NCBI RefSeq assembly: GCF_023702125.1
Contig: NZ_CP098415.1
Span: forward strand, 2,108,001-2,172,000
Direction of reading: 5' to 3'
Origin: Halorubrum hochsteinianum
GTDB taxonomy: Archaea; Halobacteriota; Halobacteria; Halobacteriales; Haloferacaceae
DNA length: 64,000 nucleotides
A program made the translations under genes and the position numbers. The notes beneath the pieces are model-generated. The model was not told the DNA's origin. It saw only the letters and a list, made by a program, of their open reading frames with translations, and did no database searches. Shown piece by piece: positions 17,377 to 26,289 of the stretch; positions within the stretch are counted from its first letter, which is position 1, and each line of letters opens with the position of its first letter.

Positions 17377-18189
17377 ATGGCTGACGAGTCGTCGGCGGCG
17401 CGGCTGCTCCGACGGGCGTTCCTCACGGGCGTCGCCGTGGTCGTCCCCGCGGTCATCACGCTCGTCGTCCTCGCGTTCGCGTTCAACGCGGTGTACGACT
17501 ACCTCGACGCGTTCTCGTCCGCGGTCGTCGCCGTCTCCCCGGGGCTCGGCCTCCCCGTCGTCGGCGCGATCCCCCGCGAGGCCGCGATCGAGATCGCGAC
17601 GCCGGTCGTGTTCGTGGCCGCCATCGTTCTCCTCGGCGCGGCGGTCGAGTCCTCGCGGTACGGCGAGCGCGCGGTCGACTACGTGGACGAGGCCGTCGAG
17701 CGGGTGCCGGGGGTGGGATCGGTCTATCAGGGGTTCCGACAGATGAGCGACGCGATGCTGGACTCCGACAGCGGGAACTTCCGCGAGGTCGTCCTCGTGG
17801 AGTTCCCGACCGAGGGGACGTACACGCTGGCGTTCGTGACGAGCGAGACGCCCGAGGTCGTCGCGGACCACGCCGACTCCGAGGGCGAGGGGATGCGGAC
17901 GCTGTTCATGCCGATGGCCCCGAACCCGGTGATGGGGGGCCACGTCGTCTTCGTCCCCGAGCGCCGGATCGTCGACGTGGAGCTGACCGTCGACGAGGGG
18001 ATCCGCGCGCTGGTCACGAGCGGCGTCGCCTTGGAGGAGGTCGCGGCCGACCTCGACGACGTCGACCCGACCGACCTCCGCGCCGACGCGCCGGAGGAGA
18101 CCATCGACGCGCGGTTCCCGTCGGACGAGCGGCCGAGGAGTGCCGGAGAGCCTCGTGACGGAGCCGCCGGGGAGGGCGACGGCCGATGA
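17377..18189 (+). CDS. DUF502 family membrane protein
   Basis: 270 residues. Two N-terminal transmembrane helices (about 12-36 and 69-90) flank the short region with AFSSAVVAVSPGLGLPVVG. The soluble domain that follows carries the family signature PGVGSVYQGFRQMSDAML and later GGHVVFVPERRIVDVELTVDEG. The C-terminal tail is acidic. Function unknown; the family is widespread in archaea, bacteria and plant chloroplasts. Its stop overlaps the archease start by 4 bp (ATGA), so the two are probably translated together. TATA-like sequence is not obvious in the repeat-filled upstream region. Confidence 0.88.
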   Translation: MADESSAARLLRRAFLTGVAVVVPAVITLVVLAFAFNAVYDYLDAFSSAVVAVSPGLGLPVVGAIPREAAIEIATPVVFVAAIVLLGAAVESSRYGERAVDYVDEAVERVPGVGSVYQGFRQMSDAMLDSDSGNFREVVLVEFPTEGTYTLAFVTSETPEVVADHADSEGEGMRTLFMPMAPNPVMGGHVVFVPERRIVDVELTVDEGIRALVTSGVALEEVAADLDDVDPTDLRADAPEETIDARFPSDERPRSAGEPRDGAAGEGDGR

Positions 18190-18605
18190 GCTACGAGCTC
18201 CGCGACCACACCGCCGATGTCGCCGTCGAGGCCACGGCCGACACCCTCTCCGCGCTGTTCGCGGCGGTCGCCGACGGACTCACCGCGGCGAGCGCGGAGT
18301 CGGTCCCCGCGGCCGGCGAGCGGTTCGAGTTCGCGGTCGAGGCCGAGGGCCGCGAGGCGCTGCTGTTCGACTACCTCGATCGGTTGATCTACGAGCGCGA
18401 CGTGCGGCTCGTCCTCCCGGCGGCCCACCGGTGCGAGGTGTCCGAGCCGGCGGACGACGGCGACGGCTGGCGGCTCGCGGCCAGCGCGCGCGGCGTTCCG
18501 CTCGACGCGGTCGCCGCCCGGGAGATCAAGGCGGTCACCTACTCCGAGATGGCGCTCGAACGCCGAGTCGACGGGTGGTACGCGTACGTCGTGTTCGACG
18601 TGTGA
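18186..18605 (+). CDS. archease (RtcB activator)
   Basis: 139-residue archease. It helps the RNA ligase RtcB become guanylylated and broadens its turnover. Family signatures: YELRDHTADVAVEA at the N-terminus with the metal-binding Asp/His, EALLFDYLDRLIYERD in the middle and EIKAVTYSEMAL near the C-terminus. It overlaps the DUF502 stop by 4 bp, and rtcB lies 700 bp downstream on the same strand, separated only by a small membrane-protein gene. That spacing supports a shared role in tRNA splicing or RNA repair. Confidence 0.95.
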   Translation: MSYELRDHTADVAVEATADTLSALFAAVADGLTAASAESVPAAGERFEFAVEAEGREALLFDYLDRLIYERDVRLVLPAAHRCEVSEPADDGDGWRLAASARGVPLDAVAAREIKAVTYSEMALERRVDGWYAYVVFDV

Positions 18606-18674
18606 CGAACGCTAGCGCCCGCGAGCGGCGGAATCTGTGAAAACCATTATAGATTTCGAGTCCCTTGATAACGT

Positions 18675-19217
18675 ATGTCGAACTCTGGTCGAAACGAGGG
18701 GAGCGAACCGACCGCCTCCGGCCGGCGTTGGCGGGCCGGCGCGGCCGCCGGGTTCGTCGCCGGCGCGGTGATGGGCGTCGTCCTCCACGGCGCGTTGGGA
18801 CTCATGCCAACGATCGGTGCGCTGGTCGGCGTCGAGACGGCGCTCGCGGGCTGGCTCGTCCACCTGTTCAACAGCGCGCTGTTCGGCGCGTTCTTCGTCG
18901 CCGTCTTCGACCGGCCCTTCTTCGCGGAGATGCGCGGGGACGTCGGGGGGTGCCTCTCGCTCGGGGTCGTCCACTCCGCGCTGCTCGGCGTGCTCACCGG
19001 CGGGCTGCTGTTGCCGGCCGCCATCGCGATCGAGGGCGCGACGTCGCTGCCGGTGCCGACGCTCCCGTTCCCCGGACTCACCGCGAGCTTCGAGTTCGGC
19101 GTGGTCATCGCGGTCGCGCACCTCGCGTACGGCGTCGTGCTGGGGCGGGCGTTCGCGGCGTTCACGCTCGCGGAGGGGGCGATCGGCTGGCTCCCGATCG
19201 ATCCCGCGAACCGGTAG
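18675..19217 (+). CDS. hypothetical four-helix membrane protein
   Basis: 180 residues with a short charged N-terminus (MSNSGRNEGSEPTASGRRWR) and four hydrophobic spans, roughly 21-45, 55-80, 95-120 and 138-160. Glycine and alanine are common in the helices. I do not recognise the family; similar haloarchaeal proteins are sometimes misannotated as histidine kinases, and no kinase motif is visible. It lies between archease and rtcB on the same strand. TTATAGATT about 30 bp upstream (18647-18655) is a plausible TATA box, so it may have its own promoter. Confidence 0.7.
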   Translation: MSNSGRNEGSEPTASGRRWRAGAAAGFVAGAVMGVVLHGALGLMPTIGALVGVETALAGWLVHLFNSALFGAFFVAVFDRPFFAEMRGDVGGCLSLGVVHSALLGVLTGGLLLPAAIAIEGATSLPVPTLPFPGLTASFEFGVVIAVAHLAYGVVLGRAFAAFTLAEGAIGWLPIDPANR

Positions 19218-19304
19218 CGGTCACGGTCGCGGGCGTCGACGACGCCTGTCGCGTCGCGCCCGGCTGACGCAACGCCCTTCCCCGCCCGCGTCGAACCCCG
19301 GCGT

Positions 19305-20813
19305 ATGACCACGCGCGAAGTCGCCGGATTCGAGCTGCGGAAGGTGCGCGAACACGTCTGGGAGCTCCCCCGCGAGGGCGACATGAACGTTCCCGCGCGG
19401 GTGCTCGCCAGCGAGTCACTCTTGGAGGAGATCGGCGGGGACGACACCCTCCAGCAGCTCCGCAACGCGACGCACCTCCCCGGGATCGCCGCGCCCGCGC
19501 TGTGCATGCCCGACGGCCATCAGGGGTACGGGTTCCCGGTCGGCGGCGTCGGCGCGATCGACGCCGAAAACGGCTGTATATCGCCCGGAGCGGTCGGCTA
19601 CGACATCAACTGCGGCGTCCGCATGGTGCGGACGGACCTCACCTACGACGACGTGCGCGGCCGCGAGGAGGAGCTGGTCGACGCGCTGTTCGAGGCGATC
19701 CCCTCGGGGCTGGGCGGCGGCGGCGTCATCGGCGGGACCGCGGACGCGATCGAGGGGGCCTTGGAGCGCGGCGTCGAGTGGGCCGTCGAGGAGGGGTACG
19801 GGGTCGAGAGCGACCTCGCGCGCTGCGAGGACGAGGGCCGGCGGTCCGATGCCCGCCCGGAGTACGTCTCCCAGAAGGCGATGGACCGCGGCCGGAATCA
19901 GATGGGGTCGCTCGGCTCGGGGAACCACTTCCTGGAGGTCCAGCGCGTCACGGACGTGTTCCGCGAGGAGGTCGCCGCCGAGTACGGACTTGAGGAAGAC
20001 GGGATCGTCGTCCTGATCCACTGCGGGAGCCGCGGGCTGGGCCACCAGACGTGTAACGACTACCTGCGCCGGATCGAGCAGGAGCACGGCGACCTGCTCG
20101 ACGACCTGCCGGACAAGGAGCTGGCGGCCGCCCCGGCGGGGTCGCAGCTGGCAGAGGAGTACTACGGCGCGATGGGCGCGTGCATCAACTTCGCGTGGGC
20201 GAACCGCCAGCTGATCACCCATCAGGCCCGCGAGACGTTCGGCGAGGTGTTCGACGCCGACCCGATCGAGGACCTCGGGATGGAACTGCTGTACGACGTG
20301 GCGCACAACATCGCGAAGAAGGAGACCCACGAGATCGGCGTCGACGCCGAAGGGAATCCGGCCGTCGGCGACGCGGTCGCCGACCGCGAGGAGCGCGAAC
20401 TGTACGTCCACCGCAAGGGCGCGACGCGGGCGTTCCCCGCGGGCAACGCGGACGTGCCCGAGGTCTACCGCGGCGTGGGGCAGCCGGTCATCATCCCGGG
20501 GAGCATGGGCGCGGGCTCGTACGTCCTCCGGGGCGGCGACGAGTCGATGTCGGTGTCGTTCGGCTCGACCGCGCACGGCGCCGGTCGCCTGATGAGCCGG
20601 ACGCAGGCGAAACAGGAGTTCTGGGGCGGCGACGTTCAGGACGATCTGGAGGACGGCCAGCAGATCTACGTGAAGGCGCAGTCGGGCGCGACCATCGCCG
20701 AGGAGGCCCCGGGCGTCTACAAGGACATCGACGAGGTGATCCGCGTCAGCGACGACCTCGGCATCGGCGACAAGGTCGCGCGGACCTTCCCCGTCTGTAA
20801 CATCAAGGGCTGA
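19305..20813 (+). CDS. rtcB: RNA-splicing ligase RtcB (3'-phosphate/5'-OH ligase)
   Basis: Joins tRNA halves after intron removal using GTP and Mn2+. The 502-residue protein has MPDGHQGYGFPVGGVGA (69-85), the metal-binding Cys103 in GYDINCGVRMVRT, GSGNHFLEVQ, the HCGSRGLGHQ histidine block, PGSMGAGSYVLRG, and the C-terminal KDIDEVI. No intein interrupts it. Archease is encoded upstream and the tRNA-intron endonuclease lies at 38857-40062, so the main splicing parts are all in this window. Confidence 0.97.
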   Translation: MTTREVAGFELRKVREHVWELPREGDMNVPARVLASESLLEEIGGDDTLQQLRNATHLPGIAAPALCMPDGHQGYGFPVGGVGAIDAENGCISPGAVGYDINCGVRMVRTDLTYDDVRGREEELVDALFEAIPSGLGGGGVIGGTADAIEGALERGVEWAVEEGYGVESDLARCEDEGRRSDARPEYVSQKAMDRGRNQMGSLGSGNHFLEVQRVTDVFREEVAAEYGLEEDGIVVLIHCGSRGLGHQTCNDYLRRIEQEHGDLLDDLPDKELAAAPAGSQLAEEYYGAMGACINFAWANRQLITHQARETFGEVFDADPIEDLGMELLYDVAHNIAKKETHEIGVDAEGNPAVGDAVADREERELYVHRKGATRAFPAGNADVPEVYRGVGQPVIIPGSMGAGSYVLRGGDESMSVSFGSTAHGAGRLMSRTQAKQEFWGGDVQDDLEDGQQIYVKAQSGATIAEEAPGVYKDIDEVIRVSDDLGIGDKVARTFPVCNIKG

Positions 20814-20837
20814 GCGGGCGGCGGTTCCGAGAGTCGG

Positions 20838-21566
20838 TCAGAGGCGCATGCCGCCGTCCACGTCGAGTATCTCCCCGTGGACGTGGTCGTTCTCGATCAG
20901 GTAGCGGACGGAGTCGGCGACGGTCGCCGGGTCGCAGGCGTACTCCGGGAGGTGGGTGTCGACGTTCTCGTGACCCCGGAACTCGATCGATTCGAGGTGG
21001 TCGAGGATGACCTCGTTGAGGTCTGTCTCGACCGGGCCGGGCGCGACTGCGTTGACCTGAACGCCGTCCGGGCCGAGTTCCCGGGCCAGCGCGCGGGTCA
21101 GCCCGTGGAGGCCGGCCTTGCTCGCGGCGTACCCGGCGTCGACGGTGCCGAGCGTGCCGCCGACGCTGGAGAGGAAGACGACGTCGCCCCCGCTCTCGCG
21201 GAGGTGCGGAGCCGCCGCGCGGGTGACGCGGAACGCGCCCGAGAGGTTGGTGTCGATCACCGACTCCCAGGCCTCGTCGGTCGTCTCCTCCAGCCGGTTC
21301 GGTCGCGCGATGCCGGCGTTGTTGACGACCGCGTCGAGCGAGCCGAACTCGTCGACGGCCGTCTCGATCAGTCGGTCCGCGGCCGCGCTCTCTCTCACGT
21401 CGGCCCGAACCGTCACGGCCTCGCCGCCCGCGTCGCGGACCCGCCGCGCCGTCTCGGCGGCGGCCCCTTCGTCGGACCGGTAGTCGACGACGACGTCGCG
21501 TTCGGCGAGTTCGACCGCGGTCGCTCGCCCGATGCCCCGACTCGCTCCGGTGACTACGACTGCCAT
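20838..21566 (-). CDS. short-chain dehydrogenase/reductase (FabG-like)
   Basis: 242-residue SDR oxidoreductase. It has the cofactor motif VVTGASRGIGRAT (5-17), the structural NNAG, the catalytic Ser in FLSSVGGTLG, and the Tyr-Lys pair in YAASKAG. Ending DVDGGMRL is typical of FabG-like 3-oxoacyl reductases. The exact substrate is unknown. An Asp is found near the end of beta-2 (VVDYRSDE), and the Arg there suggests NADPH. Convergent with rtcB, with only 24 bp between stop codons. Confidence 0.88.
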   Translation of the reverse strand: MAVVVTGASRGIGRATAVELAERDVVVDYRSDEGAAAETARRVRDAGGEAVTVRADVRESAAADRLIETAVDEFGSLDAVVNNAGIARPNRLEETTDEAWESVIDTNLSGAFRVTRAAAPHLRESGGDVVFLSSVGGTLGTVDAGYAASKAGLHGLTRALARELGPDGVQVNAVAPGPVETDLNEVILDHLESIEFRGHENVDTHLPEYACDPATVADSVRYLIENDHVHGEILDVDGGMRL

Positions 21567-21622
21567 GCCGCTACGTGGAATTACTAGTTGATACCACTAA
21601 CGAATACCCGCGGTCGGTCGCC

Positions 21623-21934
21623 TCAGCGCTCCCGCTTCGCCTCCCGTCCGAGGTGGTCCTCGACGGCGGTGACCTTGTCGGCGGCCGACGACTCGCTCGT
21701 CCGCTTGTCGTCGATCTTGAGGACCGTGGAGACGCGGTCGCCGTCGACGGCCTCGTGGGCGGCCGCCGCGGCCGCGAACAGCGTCTCCGCGTCGTCGGCC
21801 TCGATGACGGTCCCCATCGGGTTCGTCTCGTAGCTCACGTCGAACTCGTCGAGCGCGGCGACGGCCTTCGCGACCTCCCCCGCCATGCTCTCCTCGATCA
21901 CCGGCGCGACGCTCAGCATCGCGATCGCTGTCAT
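21623..21934 (-). CDS. MTH1187-family thiamine-binding protein
   Basis: 103-residue protein of the UPF0045/YqgV family, whose members bind thiamine as tetramers. Signatures are the N-terminal MTAIAMLSVAPVIEESMAGE, the central FDVSYETNPMGTVIEAD and the C-terminal VSTVLKIDDKRTSES. The conserved Asn-Pro-Met-Gly-Thr core is intact. Function in the cell may be thiamine storage or delivery. The promoter is presumably at about 21960. Repeat copy D lies upstream of its start. Confidence 0.88.
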   Translation of the reverse strand: MTAIAMLSVAPVIEESMAGEVAKAVAALDEFDVSYETNPMGTVIEADDAETLFAAAAAAHEAVDGDRVSTVLKIDDKRTSESSAADKVTAVEDHLGREAKRER

Positions 21935-22494
21935 GGATGTGAGTGCGTGAGGCGGTTACTTAAGCGGTCGCCGCGATCCGGACTCGTCCGCATACGCTTG
22001 CGATCGGTGCTGTTGGGATTCTGCCACTAACGACAGCGGGATCTCCGAATCCCTAGCCACTCGTCGATACCCGGTCTCCGACTCGAACACGACCGCCGGA
22101 GCCCCAGCCGCGAGGACTCGATGCGCTCGCTGTCGTTCGAGACGCCTTCGGCGTCTCGTGATGTCGTCAGAACGCTTCGCGTTCTGACTGCTAGCCAGAA
22201 ATCTCCGATTTCTGGCGATGACGAGAGAGCTTCGGTCTCTCGAACCACGGTCCTCAGTCGTTCGCTCCGCTCTCCCTGCGGTCCTTCGGTCGCGCGTCTT
22301 CGCCCTCGCGGCTGCCCCTTCGAGTCCCGGCCCCGCCCCGCACAGCAGCGCACCTCACGCCTCCCCAGCCTCGCGGCTCACGGCTTCGCCGTTCGCCGCG
22401 TCCCTCGCACGCGCTGTCTCGCGGTCGCCGGGGGCGACCGCTCGCAGGCGCGCGCCATCGGGGAGAATCGGTCGGAGCAAATCGCCTGGAGCGA
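21935..22494. other. intergenic region, no gene; holds repeat copy D
   Basis: A 560-bp gap upstream of the thiamine-binding gene and downstream of the hydrolase gene, both on the minus strand. Repeat copy D (22045-22459) fills most of it. On the minus strand the ~110 bp next to the thiamine-binding start may hold its promoter (TTAAGTAACC at about 21957-21966 is the only AT-rich piece). The 35 bp before the hydrolase stop show nothing. Confidence 0.7.
22045..22459 (-). repeat. interspersed structured repeat, copy D (expanded with extra hairpins)
   Basis: Largest copy, on the minus strand. It opens GATGGCGCGCGCCTGCGAG at 22459, has a hairpin GCGGTCGCC/GGCGACCGC, GTGCGAGGGA, a stem 2 built of GCGGC/GCCGC around an inner hairpin, the GGCTGGGGAGGCGTGAGG core, GCGGGACTCGAAGGGG, and stem 3 CAGCCGCGAGG. 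Inside the stem-3 loop are four extra hairpins: 22139-22157, 22168-22186, 22195-22215 and about 22223-22241. Three of the four are capped by GAA-type loops on the sense strand. A degenerate second terminal box sits at 22045-22063. Confidence 0.8.
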
Positions 22495-23430
22495 TCACTC
22501 CAGCGCGTCTTTGAGGAACGACAACTGGTGACCGATCGCGCCCTCGAAGTCCGCGCCGAGCACCGAGAAGTGGTCCGCGGGCATCGAGACCACCGTGCCG
22601 CGGTCGAGTCGCTCGCCGGCCGCCGCGACCGCGTCGGCGTCGACGATGGCGTCGTCGGTCCCGGCCAAGAGGAGCGTCGGGGCGCTGATCTCGTCGAGGC
22701 GCGTGACGGGTCGGTAGCCGACCAGTCCGAGCAGCGACCGCGCGGGGGTCTCGTTGCGCCACGCCGAGTCGCGGTCGACCAAGTCGATGTACTTCCGCTT
22801 CGTTCCGGGCTCCGTGATCGCCGCGAGCTCTTCCGTCCCGCCCACGAGGGGGACGGTGCGGCCGCGACCGAACCGGTCGCCGATCCGGTCGCGGAGTCCC
22901 GCGGCGGCGGCGCGCGCGAGGTACCGTCCGCCGCGTCGCAGGGCGATCGCGCGCCCGTCGAGCATCGGGACGAGGCCGACGACCGCGTCGACGTCGCGGC
23001 GCTCCGCGGCGAGCGTGAGGACGTGCGCCGCCGACAGCGACGCGCCCCACAACACGAGGTCGTCGCCGACGGCGTCGACCCGGTCCGCGCGGTCGATCGC
23101 GGCCGCGTACGCCGCGCGCTGCCGGGCGAGGTCGACGTGCTGCGAGTCCCCGTCGGAGTCGCCGAACTCGGGGTGATCGAAGAGGAGGGCCGCGTAGCCC
23201 GCGTCGGCGAACCGCTCCGCGACGGCGGGGTAGCCGAACGTGCGCGCCGCGCCGAGCCCGGGAGCCATCACGACGACCGGGGGGTCGTCGGGGTCGCCGC
23301 CGGGCAGGTACAGCGTCCCGCGACAGGTCGCGCCGTCGACGTCGAACGCGACCGCGCGCGTGGCGAACCGCTCGCGGGCCGGGCGCGACAGCCGTCGCTG
23401 CGCCCGGTTGACCGGGTTGCGGCGGGTCAC
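22495..23430 (-). CDS. alpha/beta hydrolase
   Basis: 311-residue alpha/beta-hydrolase fold protein. It has the oxyanion-hole segment VVVMAPGLGAARTFGYP, a strand-turn-helix with nucleophile elbow LWGASLSAAH (Ser in GxSxS), an acid in LLAGTDDAIVDADAV and the His in MPADHFSVLG. The likely class is a serine esterase or DLH-like hydrolase; the substrate is unknown. The start is a GTG at 23430 that overlaps the stop of the gene upstream (GTGA), so the two are coupled. The open frame continues upstream but overlaps that gene in another frame. Confidence 0.83.
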   Translation of the reverse strand: MTRRNPVNRAQRRLSRPARERFATRAVAFDVDGATCRGTLYLPGGDPDDPPVVVMAPGLGAARTFGYPAVAERFADAGYAALLFDHPEFGDSDGDSQHVDLARQRAAYAAAIDRADRVDAVGDDLVLWGASLSAAHVLTLAAERRDVDAVVGLVPMLDGRAIALRRGGRYLARAAAAGLRDRIGDRFGRGRTVPLVGGTEELAAITEPGTKRKYIDLVDRDSAWRNETPARSLLGLVGYRPVTRLDEISAPTLLLAGTDDAIVDADAVAAAGERLDRGTVVSMPADHFSVLGADFEGAIGHQLSFLKDALE

Positions 23431-23849
23431 CGGTCGGCCTCCTCGTCGGTCTCGGGAGCGTCCGGGGCCCCGCCCTCGGTCTCGTCGCCGGGCTCCCCTT
23501 CGGTCTCGTGACTGACGGTGTCGAGCACGCGGGCCGAGAACTCCGTCTCGGAGATCTCGTAGCTGTTGAGCGCCTCGAACCAGTCCGCTTCGGCGTGCCA
23601 CGTGCCGAGGACGTCGCCGGGGGACCGAACGACCGTGCCCTCAACGCGGACGGGCTCCCACTCGTCCGCCTCCGCCCGGTCGATGAGCGCGTTGAGCGCG
23701 CGCCCGATCTCGCCGCGGTGAATCTCGCGGCCGGGGAACGCCGTCATGTACGTCAGCTCCAGCGGGTCGCCGGGGTCGATCGATTCGACGCTGACGCCGT
23801 AGCTGCGGAGCGCCGGCTCCACGTCGGCCGTCCGCTCGTCGCCGGTCAT
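23427..23849 (-). CDS. hypothetical haloarchaeal protein
   Basis: 140-residue soluble protein. The N-terminal two thirds is ordered (ELTYMTAFPGREIHRGEIGR, VRVEGTVVRSPGDVLGTWHAE, WFEALNSYEISETEFSARVLDT), and the C-terminal 30 residues are very acidic and low complexity. I recognise no family. The gene is translated just before the alpha/beta hydrolase (GTGA overlap), so the two may act together. The ATG at 23849 begins MTGDERTADVEPAL and is the only plausible start. Confidence 0.7.
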   Translation of the reverse strand: MTGDERTADVEPALRSYGVSVESIDPGDPLELTYMTAFPGREIHRGEIGRALNALIDRAEADEWEPVRVEGTVVRSPGDVLGTWHAEADWFEALNSYEISETEFSARVLDTVSHETEGEPGDETEGGAPDAPETDEEADR

Positions 23850-24095
23850 ACCTGATCCGTCGGCGGGGCGGGATAAATCGGTACCGGCACGCGACGGCGA
23901 CGCGACTGGAGAACGAGCGGAACGAGCGTCGAACGAAAGCCGCGGACGGGGGGTCCGGTCGCCCGAAGGCGACCGGAAGTGGGTTGTCAGAGGCACACGA
24001 TTTTCCCGCGCGGCCAATTGTCGCTACTCCGCGAAGCGACATAAACGCTCGGGCCGGGGACCATTTATCCCGCTCCCGCCCCTTTGTCAGGTCAA

Positions 24096-25196
24096 ATGCT
24101 CACCGCGGCCGTGACGGCGCTGAAGCGAACCGACGACGCCGCGGGCGTCATCATCGTCGGCGGGGTGGTGACCCTGCTCGCGTGGGCCCTGACGCCGCTG
24201 TGGCTCGCCGGCGTCCTCTTCGTCAGCCCGGTGTTCCTCGTCGCGACCCCGGTCGCGCTCGCGCCGTGGCTCGTCGTCCGCGGATACTTCGTCCGCGTGA
24301 CGCGCCACGCGGTCGACGCGGGGACCGCGGCGGACGCCCCCCCGCTCGTCGCGTGGGGGGAGTTGGTCCGCGACGGGCTCAAGTCGGTCTTGCTGTCGGC
24401 GGCGCTGCTCGCGCCGCTCGCGGGCGGGCTCGCGGTCGTCGTCGGTGTGGCCGCCGCGCTCGTCGCCGGCCCGGTCGCCCCGACATCGGTCGCGGCCGAC
24501 GTGGAATCGGCGCTCGGACCGAACGGACCGACGGTCGTCGCCGCGGTCGTCGGCGCTGCCGTCGCCGCGCTCGTCGGCGCGTACCTCCTCGCGTTCGCGT
24601 ACGTCCGGCCCGCGGCGCTCGCCGTGTTCGCGGCCTCCGGCCGGCTCAGGAGCGGCCTGAACCCGCGGCGGGTGGTCGGCGTCGCCGCGACCGGTCCGTA
24701 CGCCACCGGATGGACGCTCGGCGTCGCGGCGCTCGCGGTCGGGACCGCCGTCGCCACCCCCGCGATACCGCTGGTCGTCGGCGTCGCGGTCGCGTTCGCC
24801 GTCCGGGTCGTCGCCCACGGCCTCTACGGACGCGGGGCCGGGAGGTCGATGGCCGGAGGGCCGGGAGACGGGAGGGCGACGGGGAACCCAGGCCCGCGGT
24901 CTACCGACGCGCCGGGCCGCGGCGACGCCGAGGGCGACAACGGACGCGACCTCGCCGACAGCGGACGCGGCGTGTCCGGTCGCGGTCCCACCGCTGATCG
25001 CGGGCGCGACGGCCCGCCGACGCCCGTCGTGTCCGGCGACGGCGGCCGACCGGTGCGGGACGAGCCGCCGGCCGCGGTTCAGGTCGGTCGCGCGGTTCCG
25101 GTCGACGGCGACCGCGACGCCGGGGGAGACCGTTCGGACGCCGACGGCGGCTTCGAGTGGGGGCCGGCGCTGGACGACCCGGAAGACAAGGGTTGA
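24096..25196 (+). CDS. DUF4013 family membrane protein
   Basis: 366-residue membrane protein whose first 260 residues match DUF4013. About five hydrophobic spans lie at roughly 18-65 (two closely spaced), 92-125, 143-168 and 205-240. The charged loop [11 protein letters not shown] and [16 protein letters not shown] lie between spans. The C-terminal 110 residues are a disordered Gly/Asp/Arg-rich tail. Function unknown. I use the ATG at 24096 ([17 protein letters not shown]) rather than a TTG four codons upstream. TTTATCC about 30 bp before it may be its TATA box. Confidence 0.75.
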   Translation: MLTAAVTALKRTDDAAGVIIVGGVVTLLAWALTPLWLAGVLFVSPVFLVATPVALAPWLVVRGYFVRVTRHAVDAGTAADAPPLVAWGELVRDGLKSVLLSAALLAPLAGGLAVVVGVAAALVAGPVAPTSVAADVESALGPNGPTVVAAVVGAAVAALVGAYLLAFAYVRPAALAVFAASGRLRSGLNPRRVVGVAATGPYATGWTLGVAALAVGTAVATPAIPLVVGVAVAFAVRVVAHGLYGRGAGRSMAGGPGDGRATGNPGPRSTDAPGRGDAEGDNGRDLADSGRGVSGRGPTADRGRDGPPTPVVSGDGGRPVRDEPPAAVQVGRAVPVDGDRDAGGDRSDADGGFEWGPALDDPEDKG

Positions 25197-25221
25197 TACG
25201 GTCCCGAGCGAACCCACGGCC

Positions 25222-26289
25222 ATGCGCATCTCCGAGCGGAGGTACGGCGAGGAGGGCCGGGAACGGCTCACGCTCGTCCCCGAGAACGTCGACGACCTCT
25301 GGCACCTCGCGCACGTCCTCGAACCCGGGGACCTCGTCGAGGGCGACACCACGCGACGGATCCAGCGGAACGACGACCAGATGCGGGACACCGGCGGGCA
25401 GCGCGAGCACATCTTCGTCACGCTGGAGGTCGAGGACGTGGAGTTCGCGCGGTTCGCCAACCGCCTCCGCGTCTCGGGCGTGATCGTCGGCTGCTCGCGG
25501 GAGGACCAACTCAACGCCCACCACACGCTCAACGTCGAGGAACACGACGAGATCACCGTCGAGAAGCACTTCAAGCCGGACCAGACGGAGCGACTGGAGG
25601 AGGCGACCGAGGCCGCCGAGAACCCCGACGTGGCCATCGCGACCGTCGAGGAGGGGGCCGCGTTCGTCCACACGGTCCAGCAGTACGGCACCGAGGAGTA
25701 CGCCTCGTTCACGAAGCCGACCGGGAAGGGCGAGTACTCCCGGCCGCGCGAGGAGCTGTTCGCCGAGCTCGGCGACGCGCTCGCGCACCTCGACGCCGAC
25801 GCCGTCATCCTCGCGGGTCCCGGCTTCACCAAGCAGGACGCGCGCGACTACGTCGACGAGGAGTACCGGGACCTCTCCGACCGCGTCACCACCGTCGACA
25901 CCTCCGCGGCCGGCGACCGGGGCGTCCACGAGGTCCTGAAACGCGGCGCGGTCGACGAGGTACAGAAGGAGACCCGCATCTCGAAGGAGGCGAACCTCAT
26001 CGACGAGCTGACCGAGAACATCGCGAAGGGCGCGAAGGCGACGTACGGGCCCGAGGACGTGGCCGAGGCGGCCGAGTTCGGCGCGATCGAGACGCTGCTC
26101 GTCGTCGACGAGCGGCTCCGCACCGAGCGCCAGAACGACGGCGACTGGGAGATCGACGTGAACGAGGTGATCGAGTCGGTCGAACAGCAGGGCGGCGACG
26201 TCGTCGTCTTCTCCTCGGAGTTCGCGCCCGGCGAACAGCTGTCGAACCTCGGCGGCATCGCCGCGATCCTCCGCTACCGGCTCCAGTGA
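25222..26289 (+). CDS. pelA: mRNA surveillance protein Pelota
   Basis: Recognises stalled ribosomes and, with ABCE1, splits them for ribosome rescue. The 355-residue protein follows the Pelota pattern: N-terminal Sm-like domain ([20 protein letters not shown], then [11 protein letters not shown]), a central eRF1-like domain ([34 protein letters not shown]) and a C-terminal domain ([38 protein letters not shown]). As in all Pelota proteins the peptide-release GGQ loop is missing. Repeat copy E follows the stop. Confidence 0.95.
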   Translation: MRISERRYGEEGRERLTLVPENVDDLWHLAHVLEPGDLVEGDTTRRIQRNDDQMRDTGGQREHIFVTLEVEDVEFARFANRLRVSGVIVGCSREDQLNAHHTLNVEEHDEITVEKHFKPDQTERLEEATEAAENPDVAIATVEEGAAFVHTVQQYGTEEYASFTKPTGKGEYSRPREELFAELGDALAHLDADAVILAGPGFTKQDARDYVDEEYRDLSDRVTTVDTSAAGDRGVHEVLKRGAVDEVQKETRISKEANLIDELTENIAKGAKATYGPEDVAEAAEFGAIETLLVVDERLRTERQNDGDWEIDVNEVIESVEQQGGDVVVFSSEFAPGEQLSNLGGIAAILRYRLQ

